From Paramesorhizobium salinisoli (lineage in GTDB: Bacteria > Pseudomonadota > Alphaproteobacteria > Rhizobiales > Rhizobiaceae): DNA of 64,000 nt. Below, piece by piece: positions 8,708-18,037 of the stretch. The notes below the pieces were generated by a model. The model searched no databases and was not told the DNA's origin. It saw only the letters and a list, made by a program, of their open reading frames with translations. Position 1 is the stretch's first letter; the number at the start of each line of letters is the position of its first letter. The translations under genes and the position numbers were made by a program. The stretch is taken from assembly GCF_003335045.1 (NCBI RefSeq), contig NZ_QOZG01000002.1, forward strand, positions 1-64,000. Direction: 5' to 3'.

Positions 8708-9504
8708 GCCACTTGCCTCCCGGCAATTTGCTCCAGACGGGCATAAGCGTCAGCCGTAACCGTATTGAGTTTCTCGGTCAGTTCCACGCGCTTTGCCTCC
8801 AGCATGGCTTCATCTGCATCCTCCGGCACGAGAACCGGCTCGCATGAAACCACAACCGACCGACCGAAGGGCAGCGGTATGGCGGTTTTGTCCCAGGTTT
8901 TTTCCAGAATCTTGCGGCGCGAGAAGGCGTAGCCTATCGGCACAATGGGACGGCCGGACAGCTTGCCCAGGAGAATGACGCCCTGCCCCGCCTCACGCGC
9001 CTTGCCATGGGCGATATCGGCGATGATGGCTGTAGACTTGCCCTGTTTCAAGGCGTTCTTCAACGCCAGAAGCGCCCGCGCGCCGCCTTTCTCGATGCGG
9101 CTGCGCGAGCCGCGTCCGCCGGAGCCCCGCACGGTCTCAAGCCCCAGCCGCTCCGCCACCCGGGCGTTGAGCTCGGCATCGGCACTGCGCGAGAACATGG
9201 CGACGAGTTCCAGCCCGTCGGGGCGCAGGAACGGCGCCATCAGGTGCTGGCCATGCCAGCAGGTGACGATGAGAGGACTGTAATCGCGCTTGAGGTCGCT
9301 GGGATCCTTGGAACCCTCGATGCGAGGATTGGTGGCATGGACAAATTTCAAATAGGCGGAGATCAGCCATACCAGCGCCGTCGTCACCACCGCCGAACGT
9401 GCCAGCGGCCCGCGAATGCTGCGCCAGATATTTTTGACCGCGCTATCCTTTCGAGGCCCGGCCTTTCGCGGCTCCGAAGGCGCGGTATCCACGTTTTCTG
9501 CCAT
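8704..9504 (-). CDS. DUF374 lysophospholipid acyltransferase-like protein
   Basis: A 266-residue member of DUF374, which belongs to the LPLAT acyltransferase superfamily. It has a single predicted membrane segment (SAVVTTALVWLISAYLKFV, about residues 37-55) and the LIVTCWHGQHLMAPFLRP block, which takes the place of the HX4D acyltransferase motif. The block around GGRGSRSRIEKGG follows. Position immediately upstream of waaA, with an ATGA overlap, suggests a role in lipid A or outer-membrane lipid assembly. The acyl donor and acceptor cannot be read from sequence. Confidence 0.85.
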   Translation of the reverse strand: MAENVDTAPSEPRKAGPRKDSAVKNIWRSIRGPLARSAVVTTALVWLISAYLKFVHATNPRIEGSKDPSDLKRDYSPLIVTCWHGQHLMAPFLRPDGLELVAMFSRSADAELNARVAERLGLETVRGSGGRGSRSRIEKGGARALLALKNALKQGKSTAIIADIAHGKAREAGQGVILLGKLSGRPIVPIGYAFSRRKILEKTWDKTAIPLPFGRSVVVSCEPVLVPEDADEAMLEAKRVELTEKLNTVTADAYARLEQIAGRQVA

Positions 9505-9539
9505 GCTTCCTCTGGACCCGCTGACAATCCCGGGGACCG

Positions 9540-9809
9540 TCAGTCTACCTTCCCTGATGCGATCGCGCTGGCCGCTGTGGCCGGATCGAGCAGTCTGTGC
9601 AGATGCACGATGAAATAACGCATATGGGCGTTATCGACGGTCTGCTGGGCCTTTGCCTTCCATGCGACTTTTGCCGATTCGTAGTCCGGATAGATGCCGA
9701 CAATATCGAGATCGTTCAGATCGCGGAACTCCAAGCCGGTTAAATTCTTCAGTTCTCCGCCGAAAACCAGATGAAGAAGCTGTTTCTTGCCTTCGCCGCC
9801 TGCGCTCAT
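9540..9809 (-). CDS. DUF4170 family small protein
   Basis: An 89-residue protein starting MSAGGEGKKQLLHLVFGGEL. The block LDIVGIYPDYESAKVAWKAK is the DUF4170 core. The family is small, found in alphaproteobacteria, and of unknown function. The start is the ATG ending at 9809; the longer open frame runs through the intergenic gap into the next gene and is not credible. It lies between the cysQ-like gene and the DUF374 gene, with gaps of 37 and 35 bases, so it belongs to the same transcript. Confidence 0.85.
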   Translation of the reverse strand: MSAGGEGKKQLLHLVFGGELKNLTGLEFRDLNDLDIVGIYPDYESAKVAWKAKAQQTVDNAHMRYFIVHLHRLLDPATAASAIASGKVD

Positions 9810-9846
9810 GATCAATTTCCCAAACCGAGTAAAACGTGCCGAATGA

Positions 9847-10668
9847 TTAGCCGAACGTCGTTTGCGCCACAACACCCAACATATCGTCGAGCAATTGGCC
9901 GCTTGCCGCGACAAGCGTGCCGTGCTTGCGGGTCGGGCCCCCGTAACGCAGCCGTTCGGCATCCGCGGTGACAACCGCGCCTCCGGCTTCCGCCAATATA
10001 AGATCGGCGGCGGCGAGATCCCAGTCATGGGAATTGGGCCGCACGAAGGTTCCGGCGATTTCGCCACGCGCCACCATGGCGAGACGATAGGCCAGCGACG
10101 GCACATAGGGATAGGTCTCGACGCGATTGCGGAAATCCTCCGGCAGAAGCGCCAGGGCCGAGCGCGCCATGGCGATCTTCAGCCGGTCCTGGCTTGCCAG
10201 ATCGACAACCCTGATATCGCGCCCGTTCTGGCGCGCGCCTGTGCCAAGGCTCGCCTCGATCGCCTCGCCGCGCGCCGGACAATCCAGCACGCCGGCCAAC
10301 GGCCTGCCGTCCTCGACAATGCCGATGCTGACGCACCACATATCCTGACCGGCGATGAAGGCGCGGGTGCCGTCAATGGGATCGACGACGAACACACGGC
10401 GGCGCGCCAGGACGGCGCGATCATCCACCGTTTCCTCTGAAATCCAGCCATAGCCGGGGCGCGCGGTCAAAAGCGCTTCTTTCAAAAACGCATCGACCGC
10501 CATGTCGGCCTCGCTTACCGGCGACTGGCCTTCCTTCATCCAGACTTCCGGATCGCGACCGAAAAATCGCATGGCGATGCGGCCCGCCTCTTCAGCCACC
10601 GAGCGGATCAGCGCCAGATCGGCTTCAGGCGTTGCGGGAACATCGGCTCTGCTCTCAGCTTCCGGCAA
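9847..10668 (-). CDS. Inositol monophosphatase family protein, CysQ-like 3'(2'),5'-bisphosphate nucleotidase
   Basis: A 273-residue member of the lithium-sensitive phosphatase fold. The metal ligands are in GYGWISEETVD (EE pair), VDPIDGTRAFI (DPIDGT) and DWDLAAADLILAEAGG. Within the family it resembles the rhizobial proteins annotated as CysQ or inositol monophosphatase; the true substrate (PAP or an inositol phosphate) is not certain. The start is TTG at 10668, with AAGG eight bases upstream, and it overlaps the end of pmbA by 14 bases. The overlap suggests coupling of the two genes. Confidence 0.85.
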   Translation of the reverse strand: MPEAESRADVPATPEADLALIRSVAEEAGRIAMRFFGRDPEVWMKEGQSPVSEADMAVDAFLKEALLTARPGYGWISEETVDDRAVLARRRVFVVDPIDGTRAFIAGQDMWCVSIGIVEDGRPLAGVLDCPARGEAIEASLGTGARQNGRDIRVVDLASQDRLKIAMARSALALLPEDFRNRVETYPYVPSLAYRLAMVARGEIAGTFVRPNSHDWDLAAADLILAEAGGAVVTADAERLRYGGPTRKHGTLVAASGQLLDDMLGVVAQTTFG

Positions 10669-11998
10669 GGGTCATGCCTTCTATCGCCAGTGTCGGTGCG
10701 GCCGTGCCGAAATTGCGGTCGATATCGTTTGCGGGCGTCAAATTGAGGAACATGTCTTTCAGGTTGGAGGCAATGGTCACCTCGCTCACCGGATAACTCA
10801 GCTCGCCGTTCTCGATCCAGAAACCCGAGGCGCCACGGCTATATTGCCCGGTCACCATATCGACACCCTGGCCGAAGACCTCCGTCACATAAAACCCGGT
10901 GCCGATGCCGCGGATCAGGTCTTCCGGCGACGCCTCGCCGGGCTCGATGGCGAAATTGGTGGAAGCTGGAACGACCGTTGAACCCGAGCGGACGCCGCGC
11001 CCGTTCGTCTCAAGGCCAAGTTCCTTAGCGGTCGAGGAGGAGAGGAACCAATGCTTGAGCACACCGTCCTCCACCATGGCGAGCTTTTGCCCCTCGATGC
11101 CTTCGCCGTCGAAGGGCCGCGAAGAGGTGCCGCGCATGCGCAGCGGATCATCCGTGACGTGAATGCCTGCCTTGAGGATCTGCTTGCCCATGGAATCCTT
11201 GAGGAAGCTGGTCTTGCGGGCGACCGAGGCGCCGTTGATAGCGCCGGCCAGATGCCCGGCAATACTCCGCGCCACGCGGGGATCGAAGACGATGTTGACG
11301 GGGCCGGTCTTCGCCTTGCGCGCGCCGAGGCGGCGCACCGCGCGCTCACCTGCGCTGCGGCCTATGGCGGCTGCGTCGTCCAGCTCGGAAAAATGCAGGC
11401 GCGACGTGAATTCATAGTCTCGCTCCATCGCCGTGCCGGTTCCGGCAATGGCGCTGGCCGAGACGCCGAAACGCGTCACGGCATAATGCCCCTCGAAACC
11501 GGCCGACGTGACCAGGACCAGACCGCCCAGCCCGGCCCAGGCCGACGCTCCGCCGGAATTGGTGACGCCTGCGACCGCAAGGGCCGCTTCCTCCGCCGCG
11601 AAGGCGTCGGAGGTCAATCTGGCGGCGTCGACCACCGTCGGATCGAACAGGTCAAGGTCACGCGGCTTGCCGACGAGCAGGCCATTCGAAGCCAGGCCTT
11701 CATAGGGGTCCTCGGGAGAGACTTTCGCCATGGCGACAGCGCGCTCTGCGAGCCTTGCGGGGTCGCCATCGCCATTGGCAGAAACGCTGGCGATGCGCTT
11801 GCCGACGAAAACCCTCAACGAAAATTCATCGCTTTCGGAGGCTTCCGTTCCCTCGACCTTACCGAGCCGGACGGTCACATTCGTCGAATGAGCGCGAATG
11901 ACCACCGCATCGGCCGCATCGGCACCGGCGCGGCGCGCGGCTTCGACGAGGGAGGCGGCCTTGTCGACCAATTGTCTGGAGTCTGTCGGAGCGTTCAT
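10655..11998 (-). CDS. pmbA: TldD/PmbA family metalloprotease-like protein
   Basis: A 447-residue PmbA homologue. In Escherichia coli PmbA (TldE) pairs with TldD to form a heterodimeric metalloprotease that matures microcin B17 and degrades CcdA; PmbA itself lacks the zinc site. Typical PmbA blocks here are KVEGTEASESDEFSLRVFVGKR (about 47-68), NIVFDPRVARSIAGHLAGAING, and the C-terminal GASGFWIENGELSYPVSEVTIA. No HExxxH motif is seen, consistent with the TldE half. It is the first gene of the minus-strand lipid cluster and is divergent from the antiporter gene. Confidence 0.93.
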   Translation of the reverse strand: MNAPTDSRQLVDKAASLVEAARRAGADAADAVVIRAHSTNVTVRLGKVEGTEASESDEFSLRVFVGKRIASVSANGDGDPARLAERAVAMAKVSPEDPYEGLASNGLLVGKPRDLDLFDPTVVDAARLTSDAFAAEEAALAVAGVTNSGGASAWAGLGGLVLVTSAGFEGHYAVTRFGVSASAIAGTGTAMERDYEFTSRLHFSELDDAAAIGRSAGERAVRRLGARKAKTGPVNIVFDPRVARSIAGHLAGAINGASVARKTSFLKDSMGKQILKAGIHVTDDPLRMRGTSSRPFDGEGIEGQKLAMVEDGVLKHWFLSSSTAKELGLETNGRGVRSGSTVVPASTNFAIEPGEASPEDLIRGIGTGFYVTEVFGQGVDMVTGQYSRGASGFWIENGELSYPVSEVTIASNLKDMFLNLTPANDIDRNFGTAAPTLAIEGMTLAGS

Positions 11999-12183
11999 GA
12001 TAATCCGGTTCGGGCCGTGCCGAGAATGAGGATCTGATCGGAATGATTATTCGAGACAAAACTGAAATCAGTCCATAATCTTCCTATATGGTGCAAAATT
12101 GGGTGCATCAAGGCGGTTGCCGAGAAACCTTTCCCATCAAGTTCATCAAGCTGCCCATCGAGGCGGCTCATCAAGGTCAGGCA

Positions 12184-14025
12184 ATGGTCGCGGAAGGCGG
12201 AAATCTCTATCTCCAATCGCTGATGCTCCTCGGTGGCGCGATCATCGCCGCGCCGCTGTTCAAGAAGCTGGGGCTCGGCACTGTTCTCGGCTATCTCGCG
12301 GCGGGCATCGTCATCGGGCCAGTCGCGCGGCTGATCAGCGATGGGGAGAATTTCCTGCATTTTTCCGAGCTTGGGGTCGTTTTCCTCCTGTTCATCATCG
12401 GGCTCGAGCTGAAGCCGTCGCGGCTGTGGGCGCTGCGGCATTCAATCTTCGGCCTTGGCCTCGCCCAGGTCCTGCTGACGGGGATCGCCCTCTCCGCCCT
12501 CACCTTCTATGTCGCCGGCATAGCCCTTGAGGCTGCCATCATCATCGGCTTCGGGCTTGCGCTCTCCTCCACCGCCTTTGCGATGCAAGTGCTGGAGGAC
12601 CGGGCGGAGACCAACCAGAAGCATGGCCAGCGGGCCTTCTCCATCCTGCTTTTCCAGGATCTCGCCATCGTGCCCATCCTGGCGCTGATTCCCGCCCTTT
12701 CCCCGCATGGTGTCTCGCAGACGTCCGGTGAATACCAGTTCGCCACCGCCATCATCGGCATCGTGGCGCTGATCGTCGCCGGGCGTTATCTCCTGAACCC
12801 GATGTTCCGCATCATCGCCAACACCGGCACGCGCGAGGTGATGATCGCGGCTGCTCTTTTCGTGGTCGTCGGCTCCGCGACGCTGATGCAGTTTGCGGGA
12901 CTTTCCATGGCCATGGGCGCCTTCATCGCCGGCGTTCTCCTCGCCGAATCGTCCTATCGCCATGAACTTGAAGCCGATATCGAGCCGTTTCGCGGCATCC
13001 TGCTCGGCCTTTTCTTCGTCGCCGTCGGCCTGTCGCTCAATCTCACCGTCATCATGGAGAACTGGCTGGCCATTCTCCTGGCCGTGCCCGTGCTCATGGC
13101 CGTAAAGATCGCGATCATCTACGTGCTTTGCCGCGTCTTCCGTTCCAGCCATGACGATGCGATTCGCGTGGCATTCCTGCTGCCGCAGGGGGGCGAATTC
13201 GCCTTCGTGCTGTTTTCCGCCGCATCGGCTGCCGCGATCCTCAGCAGTTCGCTCGCCTCGGAACTCGTCGCCGTGGTTACCATTTCCATGGCGCTGACGC
13301 CGCTTTCCGTGGCGCTGGGCAATCGCCTTCTCGCCGGCGACAGGGAGGAAGTGCTGGAAGAGGATTTCGACGGCGCGGGCGCCGATGTGCTGATGATCGG
13401 CTTCTCGCGCTATGGCCAGATCGCGGCGCAGATCCTGCTCGCCGGCGGCATCGACGTCACCGTCATCGACACATCGGCCAACCGCATCCGGGCCGCCAGC
13501 AAATTCGGCTTCCGCATCTATTTCGGCGACGGCACGCGCAAGGACGTGCTCGAAGCCTCCGGGATAAGGCGGGCGAAGATCGTCGCCGTCTGCACGCAGA
13601 AAAAGGACGTCACCAATCGGATCATCGATTTGATCCAATCGGAATTCCCCGACACGAAACTTTTCGTGCGCTCCTACGACCGCGAGCACACATTGCAATT
13701 GCGCGCCAAGCAGGTCGATTACGAGTTGCGCGAAACATTTGAATCGGGACTTCTGTTCGGGCGCAAGACATTGGAGGAACTCGGCATCAGCGAAGACCTC
13801 GCCGGCGAGATCACCGAAGATGTGCGCAGGCGCGACGAGGACCGGCTCCGCGTACAGGCAACCGAAGGCATCCTTGCCGGACGCCATTTGCTGTTCAACA
13901 AGCCGGTCACGCCAGAGCCGTTGACGAAGCCGACCCGCGAAGCAAAGCCGCTCGACAAGATCACCGAGGAAACGCTGGCGCCTGCCGGGGGAACCAACCT
14001 GGCGGAGACGGAACCGGCGGAGTAG
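12184..14025 (+). CDS. CPA2 family monovalent cation:proton antiporter, KefB/KefC type
   Basis: A 613-residue inner-membrane protein. About twelve hydrophobic segments span residues 8-380 (Na_H_exchanger domain). A TrkA-N Rossmann domain starts near 397 at VLMIGFSRYGQIAAQIL and would bind NAD(H) as a gate. A polar tail of about 100 residues follows. Kef systems exchange K+ for H+, and in E. coli they are gated by glutathione adducts; gshA is also in this window but not adjacent. I chose the ATG at 12184, which has an AAGGT-like site upstream; the longer frame starts with a hydrophilic, non-conserved stretch. Ion specificity is not determined. Confidence 0.9.
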   Translation: MVAEGGNLYLQSLMLLGGAIIAAPLFKKLGLGTVLGYLAAGIVIGPVARLISDGENFLHFSELGVVFLLFIIGLELKPSRLWALRHSIFGLGLAQVLLTGIALSALTFYVAGIALEAAIIIGFGLALSSTAFAMQVLEDRAETNQKHGQRAFSILLFQDLAIVPILALIPALSPHGVSQTSGEYQFATAIIGIVALIVAGRYLLNPMFRIIANTGTREVMIAAALFVVVGSATLMQFAGLSMAMGAFIAGVLLAESSYRHELEADIEPFRGILLGLFFVAVGLSLNLTVIMENWLAILLAVPVLMAVKIAIIYVLCRVFRSSHDDAIRVAFLLPQGGEFAFVLFSAASAAAILSSSLASELVAVVTISMALTPLSVALGNRLLAGDREEVLEEDFDGAGADVLMIGFSRYGQIAAQILLAGGIDVTVIDTSANRIRAASKFGFRIYFGDGTRKDVLEASGIRRAKIVAVCTQKKDVTNRIIDLIQSEFPDTKLFVRSYDREHTLQLRAKQVDYELRETFESGLLFGRKTLEELGISEDLAGEITEDVRRRDEDRLRVQATEGILAGRHLLFNKPVTPEPLTKPTREAKPLDKITEETLAPAGGTNLAETEPAE

Positions 14026-14058
14026 AGATTTTCATATGGATTGGAACACGGGACAGCG

Positions 14059-14088
14059 CGCCCCTCTGCCCTGCCGCGCAGGGGGGTG
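14059..14088 (+). repeat. Remnant of the C-rich dispersed repeat
   Basis: CGCCCCTCTGCCCTGCCG followed by CGCAGGGGGGTG carries the left end of the repeat seen at 370, 484, 38568 and 38681, but the right half (CCCCCACAAGG) is missing. It appears to be a decayed or partly deleted copy. It lies in the 102-base gap between the antiporter gene and the convergent patatin gene. Confidence 0.5.
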
Positions 14089-14127
14089 CCTAGCGTTCAA
14101 TCAAAACAAGAACCGCTCTGCCGGCTA

Positions 14128-15009
14128 TCAGGCGCTCCGGCGGCTTTCGGAAAAGGTTAGAGCCGCGTCCAATGCGTGTTTCAGCTCGTCCTTGACCCCG
14201 ACGCTTTCGCGCAGGATCGGCGCGACGCGCATGAAATCGAGGACGCCGAAGCGGGATACCTGCGGGCGCAGGAAGATGACAGGCCGCGTGCGCTTGAGCT
14301 TGGTGGCGATGATCGACTGCATCATCAGTTGCGACGCGCCGAACATGGCGTCGATGGAGGACGGCATCTTGTCATCGTCGCCGACCGGCCCGCCGACGAC
14401 ATCGATGGCGATGACGATATCCGCCTTCTCCTCCAGGAGTTCGAACGGCACGGGATTGTAGATGCCGCCGTCGATCAATATCCGCCCGTCGCGGCGGATC
14501 GGCCGGAACAGGGCTGGAATGGCGGCCGATGCTGCTATTGCCGAGATGAGATCGCCGCTTTCGATGATCACTTCCTGCTGGCCGTAGAAATCCGTCGCGG
14601 TGACGGCAAGCGGTATCTCAAGCTCCTCGAACGTGGTGGGCAGGCGCTCGGGCAGGAATGCCTTGAGAATTTTCTCGATGTTGAACTGGGTGAAGCGGAT
14701 GCCACCGGCCAGGATCTCCGAGATGCTTGTCGGGCGCATCTTCCACATGCGGCCGGCGACCTGGGCGCGGTTGGCGAGCGTCTCGTTGCAATAGGCGCGA
14801 ATTTCCCTGCCGCTCATGCCGGCGGCCATGCCCGCGCCCATGATGGCGCCGATGGACGAGCCCGAGATGGCCACGGGGCGAATGCCCATTTCGTCCAAGG
14901 CCTCGATAACATTGACATGCGCGATGCCGCGCGCACCGCCGCCGCCGAAAGCCACCGCGACGGATGGACCCGGCCTTGCAACGCGTTCGCCTGTGGATGC
15001 TGCCGTCAA
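14128..15009 (-). CDS. Patatin-like phospholipase family protein (RssA-like)
   Basis: A 293-residue cytosolic or peripheral hydrolase with the patatin catalytic dyad. The oxyanion loop is GGGGARGIAHVNVIEAL, the nucleophile elbow is SGSSIGAIMGAG (Ser in GSSIG), and the aspartate is in LIDGGIYNPVPFELL. It is bacterial RssA/RssB-like in length. The start is uncertain. I prefer TTG ending at 15009, because GAGGAG stands about eight bases upstream; longer frames lack a site. It sits just downstream of the two M16 peptidase genes on the same strand. The lipid substrate is unknown. Confidence 0.87.
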   Translation of the reverse strand: MTAASTGERVARPGPSVAVAFGGGGARGIAHVNVIEALDEMGIRPVAISGSSIGAIMGAGMAAGMSGREIRAYCNETLANRAQVAGRMWKMRPTSISEILAGGIRFTQFNIEKILKAFLPERLPTTFEELEIPLAVTATDFYGQQEVIIESGDLISAIAASAAIPALFRPIRRDGRILIDGGIYNPVPFELLEEKADIVIAIDVVGGPVGDDDKMPSSIDAMFGASQLMMQSIIATKLKRTRPVIFLRPQVSRFGVLDFMRVAPILRESVGVKDELKHALDAALTFSESRRSA

Positions 15010-15052
15010 CGCGTCATCTCCTCGCTTCACCGCATTTGGCGGCTGGCAAATG

Positions 15053-16378
15053 CTACATCTGCGCGGGGCCAACCATGAGGATTGCCGGATTCGCCTGCAG
15101 CAGCTTCTTCGCCACCGCTTTTACCTGATCCATCGTAACGGCATCGATGAGACTGGCCCGCTTGTCGATATAATCGCGGCCCAATCCCTCCTGCTGCAGC
15201 GCCACCAGCGTCTGCGCGATGCCATTGGACGTATCAAGATTGTTGATCGCATAGGAGCCGATCACATAGCTCTTGGCCGCCGCCAGTTCCTCATTCGTCG
15301 GGCCATCGCTGGCCATGCGGCTCACCTCGTCGCGAATGATCTTCAGCGTCTCCTGCGCCCGATCCGGACGAGTGGCCGTGGATATCATCAGGGCCGAGGC
15401 GTGGTCGCGATTGATCAGCGACGAACTCACGGAATAGGCCAGACCGCGCTTTTCGCGTACTTCCTTGTAAAGGCGCGAGGAGAAGCCGCCGCCCAGGATG
15501 TGGTTCATCAGATGGGCGGCGAAGAAATCGGGATCCTTACGCGCCACACCGGGATAGACGAGAGCAATCGAGGTCTGCGGCAGCTTGTAGCTGACGCTTG
15601 TGGTGGCGCCGAGCGCCAGTTTGGCATCGGGAACGGGCGTCAGTTCGGCCTTCTCAGGCAGGGCGGCAAACACCTTGTCGAGCAGGGGCGCGAGTTCCTG
15701 CGGGCTGATCGCGCCGACGACGCCGATGGTGAGATTGTCGCGGGCGAACACCTTGCGGTGATAGGCCTGCAGATCTTCGCGCGTGACGGCCATCAGCGAC
15801 TGTTCCGTGCCTTGCTCGCGACGGGCATAGGGATGGCTGCCATAAAGCACTTCAGCGAATTTCTGCGAGGCGATGGTGCTCGGGTCCCGTTCGGATGCCT
15901 TGATGTTCGCGATGATCTGCTGGCGAATGCGGTCGATGGGTTGCTGGTCGAAGCGCGGCTTGTTGACGGCGAGCGCCAGGAGATCGAACGCGGCGTCGCG
16001 GTTTTCAGAAAGCATGCGCATGGAACCGCCGATATCGTCCGAGGTTTCCGAAAAGCTCATCTCGGCTCCGACATTGTCGAGCCGTTCCTGATAGGCATCG
16101 GACGGAAGATCTCCCGCGCCTTCGTCAAACAGCCCGGTCATCAGATTGCCGAGGCCCTCCTTGCCGGCAGGGTCCTGCGTAAAACCACCCTTGAAGGCAA
16201 AACGGATCGAGATCAGCGGCACGAAATCATCTTGCACCAGCCAGGCCCGGACGCCCTTGGGCGACACCACTTCCTGGATGGTGACGGCGCGGGCCGGGAG
16301 GACGAAAAACAGGGCAACCAGCAGGGCGCCGACAAAAGCACGGCCTTGATGATAGAGGGAAACTCCTGACATCTTCAC
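15053..16378 (-). CDS. M16 family peptidase-like protein, inactive (non-catalytic) partner
   Basis: A 441-residue pitrilysin-fold protein with an N-terminal signal (VGALLVALFFVLPARAVT). It has the two-domain M16 layout, and the glycine-rich and Arg/Tyr region (GGGFSSRLYKEVREKRGLAYSV) that completes the active site of a partner is intact. At the place of the zinc motif it reads GNLMTGLFDEGAGD, so the HxxEH of active M16 enzymes is absent. Together with the active gene just upstream, this fits a heterodimeric periplasmic M16B protease. The start is GTG at 16378, overlapping the upstream stop (GTGA), with GAGGGA about eight bases before it. Confidence 0.92.
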   Translation of the reverse strand: MKMSGVSLYHQGRAFVGALLVALFFVLPARAVTIQEVVSPKGVRAWLVQDDFVPLISIRFAFKGGFTQDPAGKEGLGNLMTGLFDEGAGDLPSDAYQERLDNVGAEMSFSETSDDIGGSMRMLSENRDAAFDLLALAVNKPRFDQQPIDRIRQQIIANIKASERDPSTIASQKFAEVLYGSHPYARREQGTEQSLMAVTREDLQAYHRKVFARDNLTIGVVGAISPQELAPLLDKVFAALPEKAELTPVPDAKLALGATTSVSYKLPQTSIALVYPGVARKDPDFFAAHLMNHILGGGFSSRLYKEVREKRGLAYSVSSSLINRDHASALMISTATRPDRAQETLKIIRDEVSRMASDGPTNEELAAAKSYVIGSYAINNLDTSNGIAQTLVALQQEGLGRDYIDKRASLIDAVTMDQVKAVAKKLLQANPAILMVGPAQM

Positions 16379-17970
16379 TTCACCACTCCCTCTGTTCCGC
16401 CCTTCGATGTTCCCGGCTGCGGCACGATCTGTTGACCGCCTTGCTGCTCATTTGGCTCGTTCGACTGCGCGCTCTCAGGCTCTACTGCCGGCGGCAGCAG
16501 ATAGCTCGTCACCGAGCGCGCCTCTACGAGATAACGGGTGGCGACATCCTTGACCTGTTCCTTCGTCACCGCACGGATATGCTCCGGCCAATCCTGAACT
16601 TCCTGGACGGTTCCTCCGACAGCGAGCGTCGAGCCATAGATGCGCGCCATGCCCATCTGGTTGTCATGGGAGAAAATGACGCTCTTGAGGAAGCGGTTGC
16701 GCGCCTGCAGCAGTTCCGTTTCGGTCACGCCATCCTTGATAACACGGGCGATCTCGGCTTTTACCGCCGTCTCGACCTGATCAAGCGTGGCATCCCCGCG
16801 CGGCGCGCCATAAACGGAGAAGATGCCGTCATCGAGCGCGTCACCGGAATAATCGGCACCGGCCACCGAAGCAATGCCCTGCTTGACGACCAGTTCCTGA
16901 TAGAGGCGGCTGCGTATCGATCCGCCGAGAATTTCACTGAGAATATCCAGCGCCTCTGCATCTCCCGGCTTCGCGTTCTGGTAGGAGGGTACCACCCACA
17001 TCTTGCGGAAGCTCGGCTGCGAGACACGCGCATCGTTGAGCGTCGCCGTGCGTCTGGTGCGCTGTTCCGGCTCCTGCGGGCGGATGCGCGGCCCCGGATC
17101 GGCGCGGCGCGGAACCTTGCCATAGGTCTTTTCGGCCAGCGCCAGCACCGTCTGGGGATCGACATCGCCGGAGATCACCAGCGTCGCATTGTTCGGCGTA
17201 TAAAAGCGCTGGTAGAAGTCGGTCGCATCCTTCAGGCTCAACTTCTGCATCTCCTGCATCCAGCCGATGACCGGGACACGGTAGGGACTGTTGAGGAAAA
17301 GCGCTGTGTTGGCCTCCTCGGCCAGGATCGCGCCGGGATCGCCATCGACACGCATGCGGCGCTCCTCGAGGATGACGTCGCGCTCGGTATTCACCACATC
17401 TTCAGTCAGGACCAGATTTTCCATCCGGTCCGCCTCATAGGTCATCACCATCTCCAGCGCCTGCGGTGAGACCTGCTGGTAATAGGCGGTGTAGTCATAG
17501 GAGGTGAAGGCGTTTTCCTGGCCGCCGATCTCGGAGATCTTGTTGGAAAACTCACCCGCCGGATGAGTCTTGGTGCCCTTGAACATCAGATGCTCGAGGA
17601 AATGTGCGATGCCGGATTTTCCCGGCAGTTCATCGGCGGAACCGACATGATACCAGAGCATCTGCGTGACAACGGGGGCGCGGTGATCCGGGATGACCAC
17701 GACCTCCAGCCCGTTCGCAAGCTTGAAATCGCTGACGCCCTCCTTGGTGACGATCTGCGGCCGGGCCACGGCCTCCTGGGCGGCATTGTGGGACGGCGTC
17801 GTCTTGACAGACGGCTGCGAGGCGGGAGGCTGGCCGGAAGGAGCTTGTGCCTCTGGAGGTTGCGGCGCCGGAGCGGTCGTTTGCGCACCGGCAGGGGAAA
17901 TCGGCGATGCGCAGAAGGCGGCGGCCGTTATGGTCGAAAGCAGCAGATGACGGATCGTGAAGCTCGGCAC
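16375..17970 (-). CDS. M16 family zinc metallopeptidase, catalytic partner (pitrilysin-like)
   Basis: A 531-residue exported protease. The signal peptide (about 1-30) is followed by a proline- and glutamine-rich spacer. The zinc motif is HFLEHLMFKGT, with the second glutamate region near NERDVILEERRMR. It should degrade peptides in the periplasm together with the zinc-less partner encoded downstream in a four-base overlap. The start is GTG at 17970 with AAAGGA upstream. The C-terminus is low-complexity (QSNEPNEQQGGQQ). The pair also lies next to the lipoprotein/ileS region in many alphaproteobacteria. Confidence 0.94.
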   Translation of the reverse strand: MPSFTIRHLLLSTITAAAFCASPISPAGAQTTAPAPQPPEAQAPSGQPPASQPSVKTTPSHNAAQEAVARPQIVTKEGVSDFKLANGLEVVVIPDHRAPVVTQMLWYHVGSADELPGKSGIAHFLEHLMFKGTKTHPAGEFSNKISEIGGQENAFTSYDYTAYYQQVSPQALEMVMTYEADRMENLVLTEDVVNTERDVILEERRMRVDGDPGAILAEEANTALFLNSPYRVPVIGWMQEMQKLSLKDATDFYQRFYTPNNATLVISGDVDPQTVLALAEKTYGKVPRRADPGPRIRPQEPEQRTRRTATLNDARVSQPSFRKMWVVPSYQNAKPGDAEALDILSEILGGSIRSRLYQELVVKQGIASVAGADYSGDALDDGIFSVYGAPRGDATLDQVETAVKAEIARVIKDGVTETELLQARNRFLKSVIFSHDNQMGMARIYGSTLAVGGTVQEVQDWPEHIRAVTKEQVKDVATRYLVEARSVTSYLLPPAVEPESAQSNEPNEQQGGQQIVPQPGTSKGGTEGVVK

Positions 17971-18037
17971 AGAAAGGCGTCCTTTGAACTGAATGGCACT
18001 GCGAATCCCACCATACGGCGTCGATCCGCCCCATGTG

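Noticed and set aside
12442..13887. 481-residue open frame antisense to the antiporter gene
   Set aside because: Extreme Asp/His/Gly content and no start signal. The opposite strand encodes a clear membrane protein.
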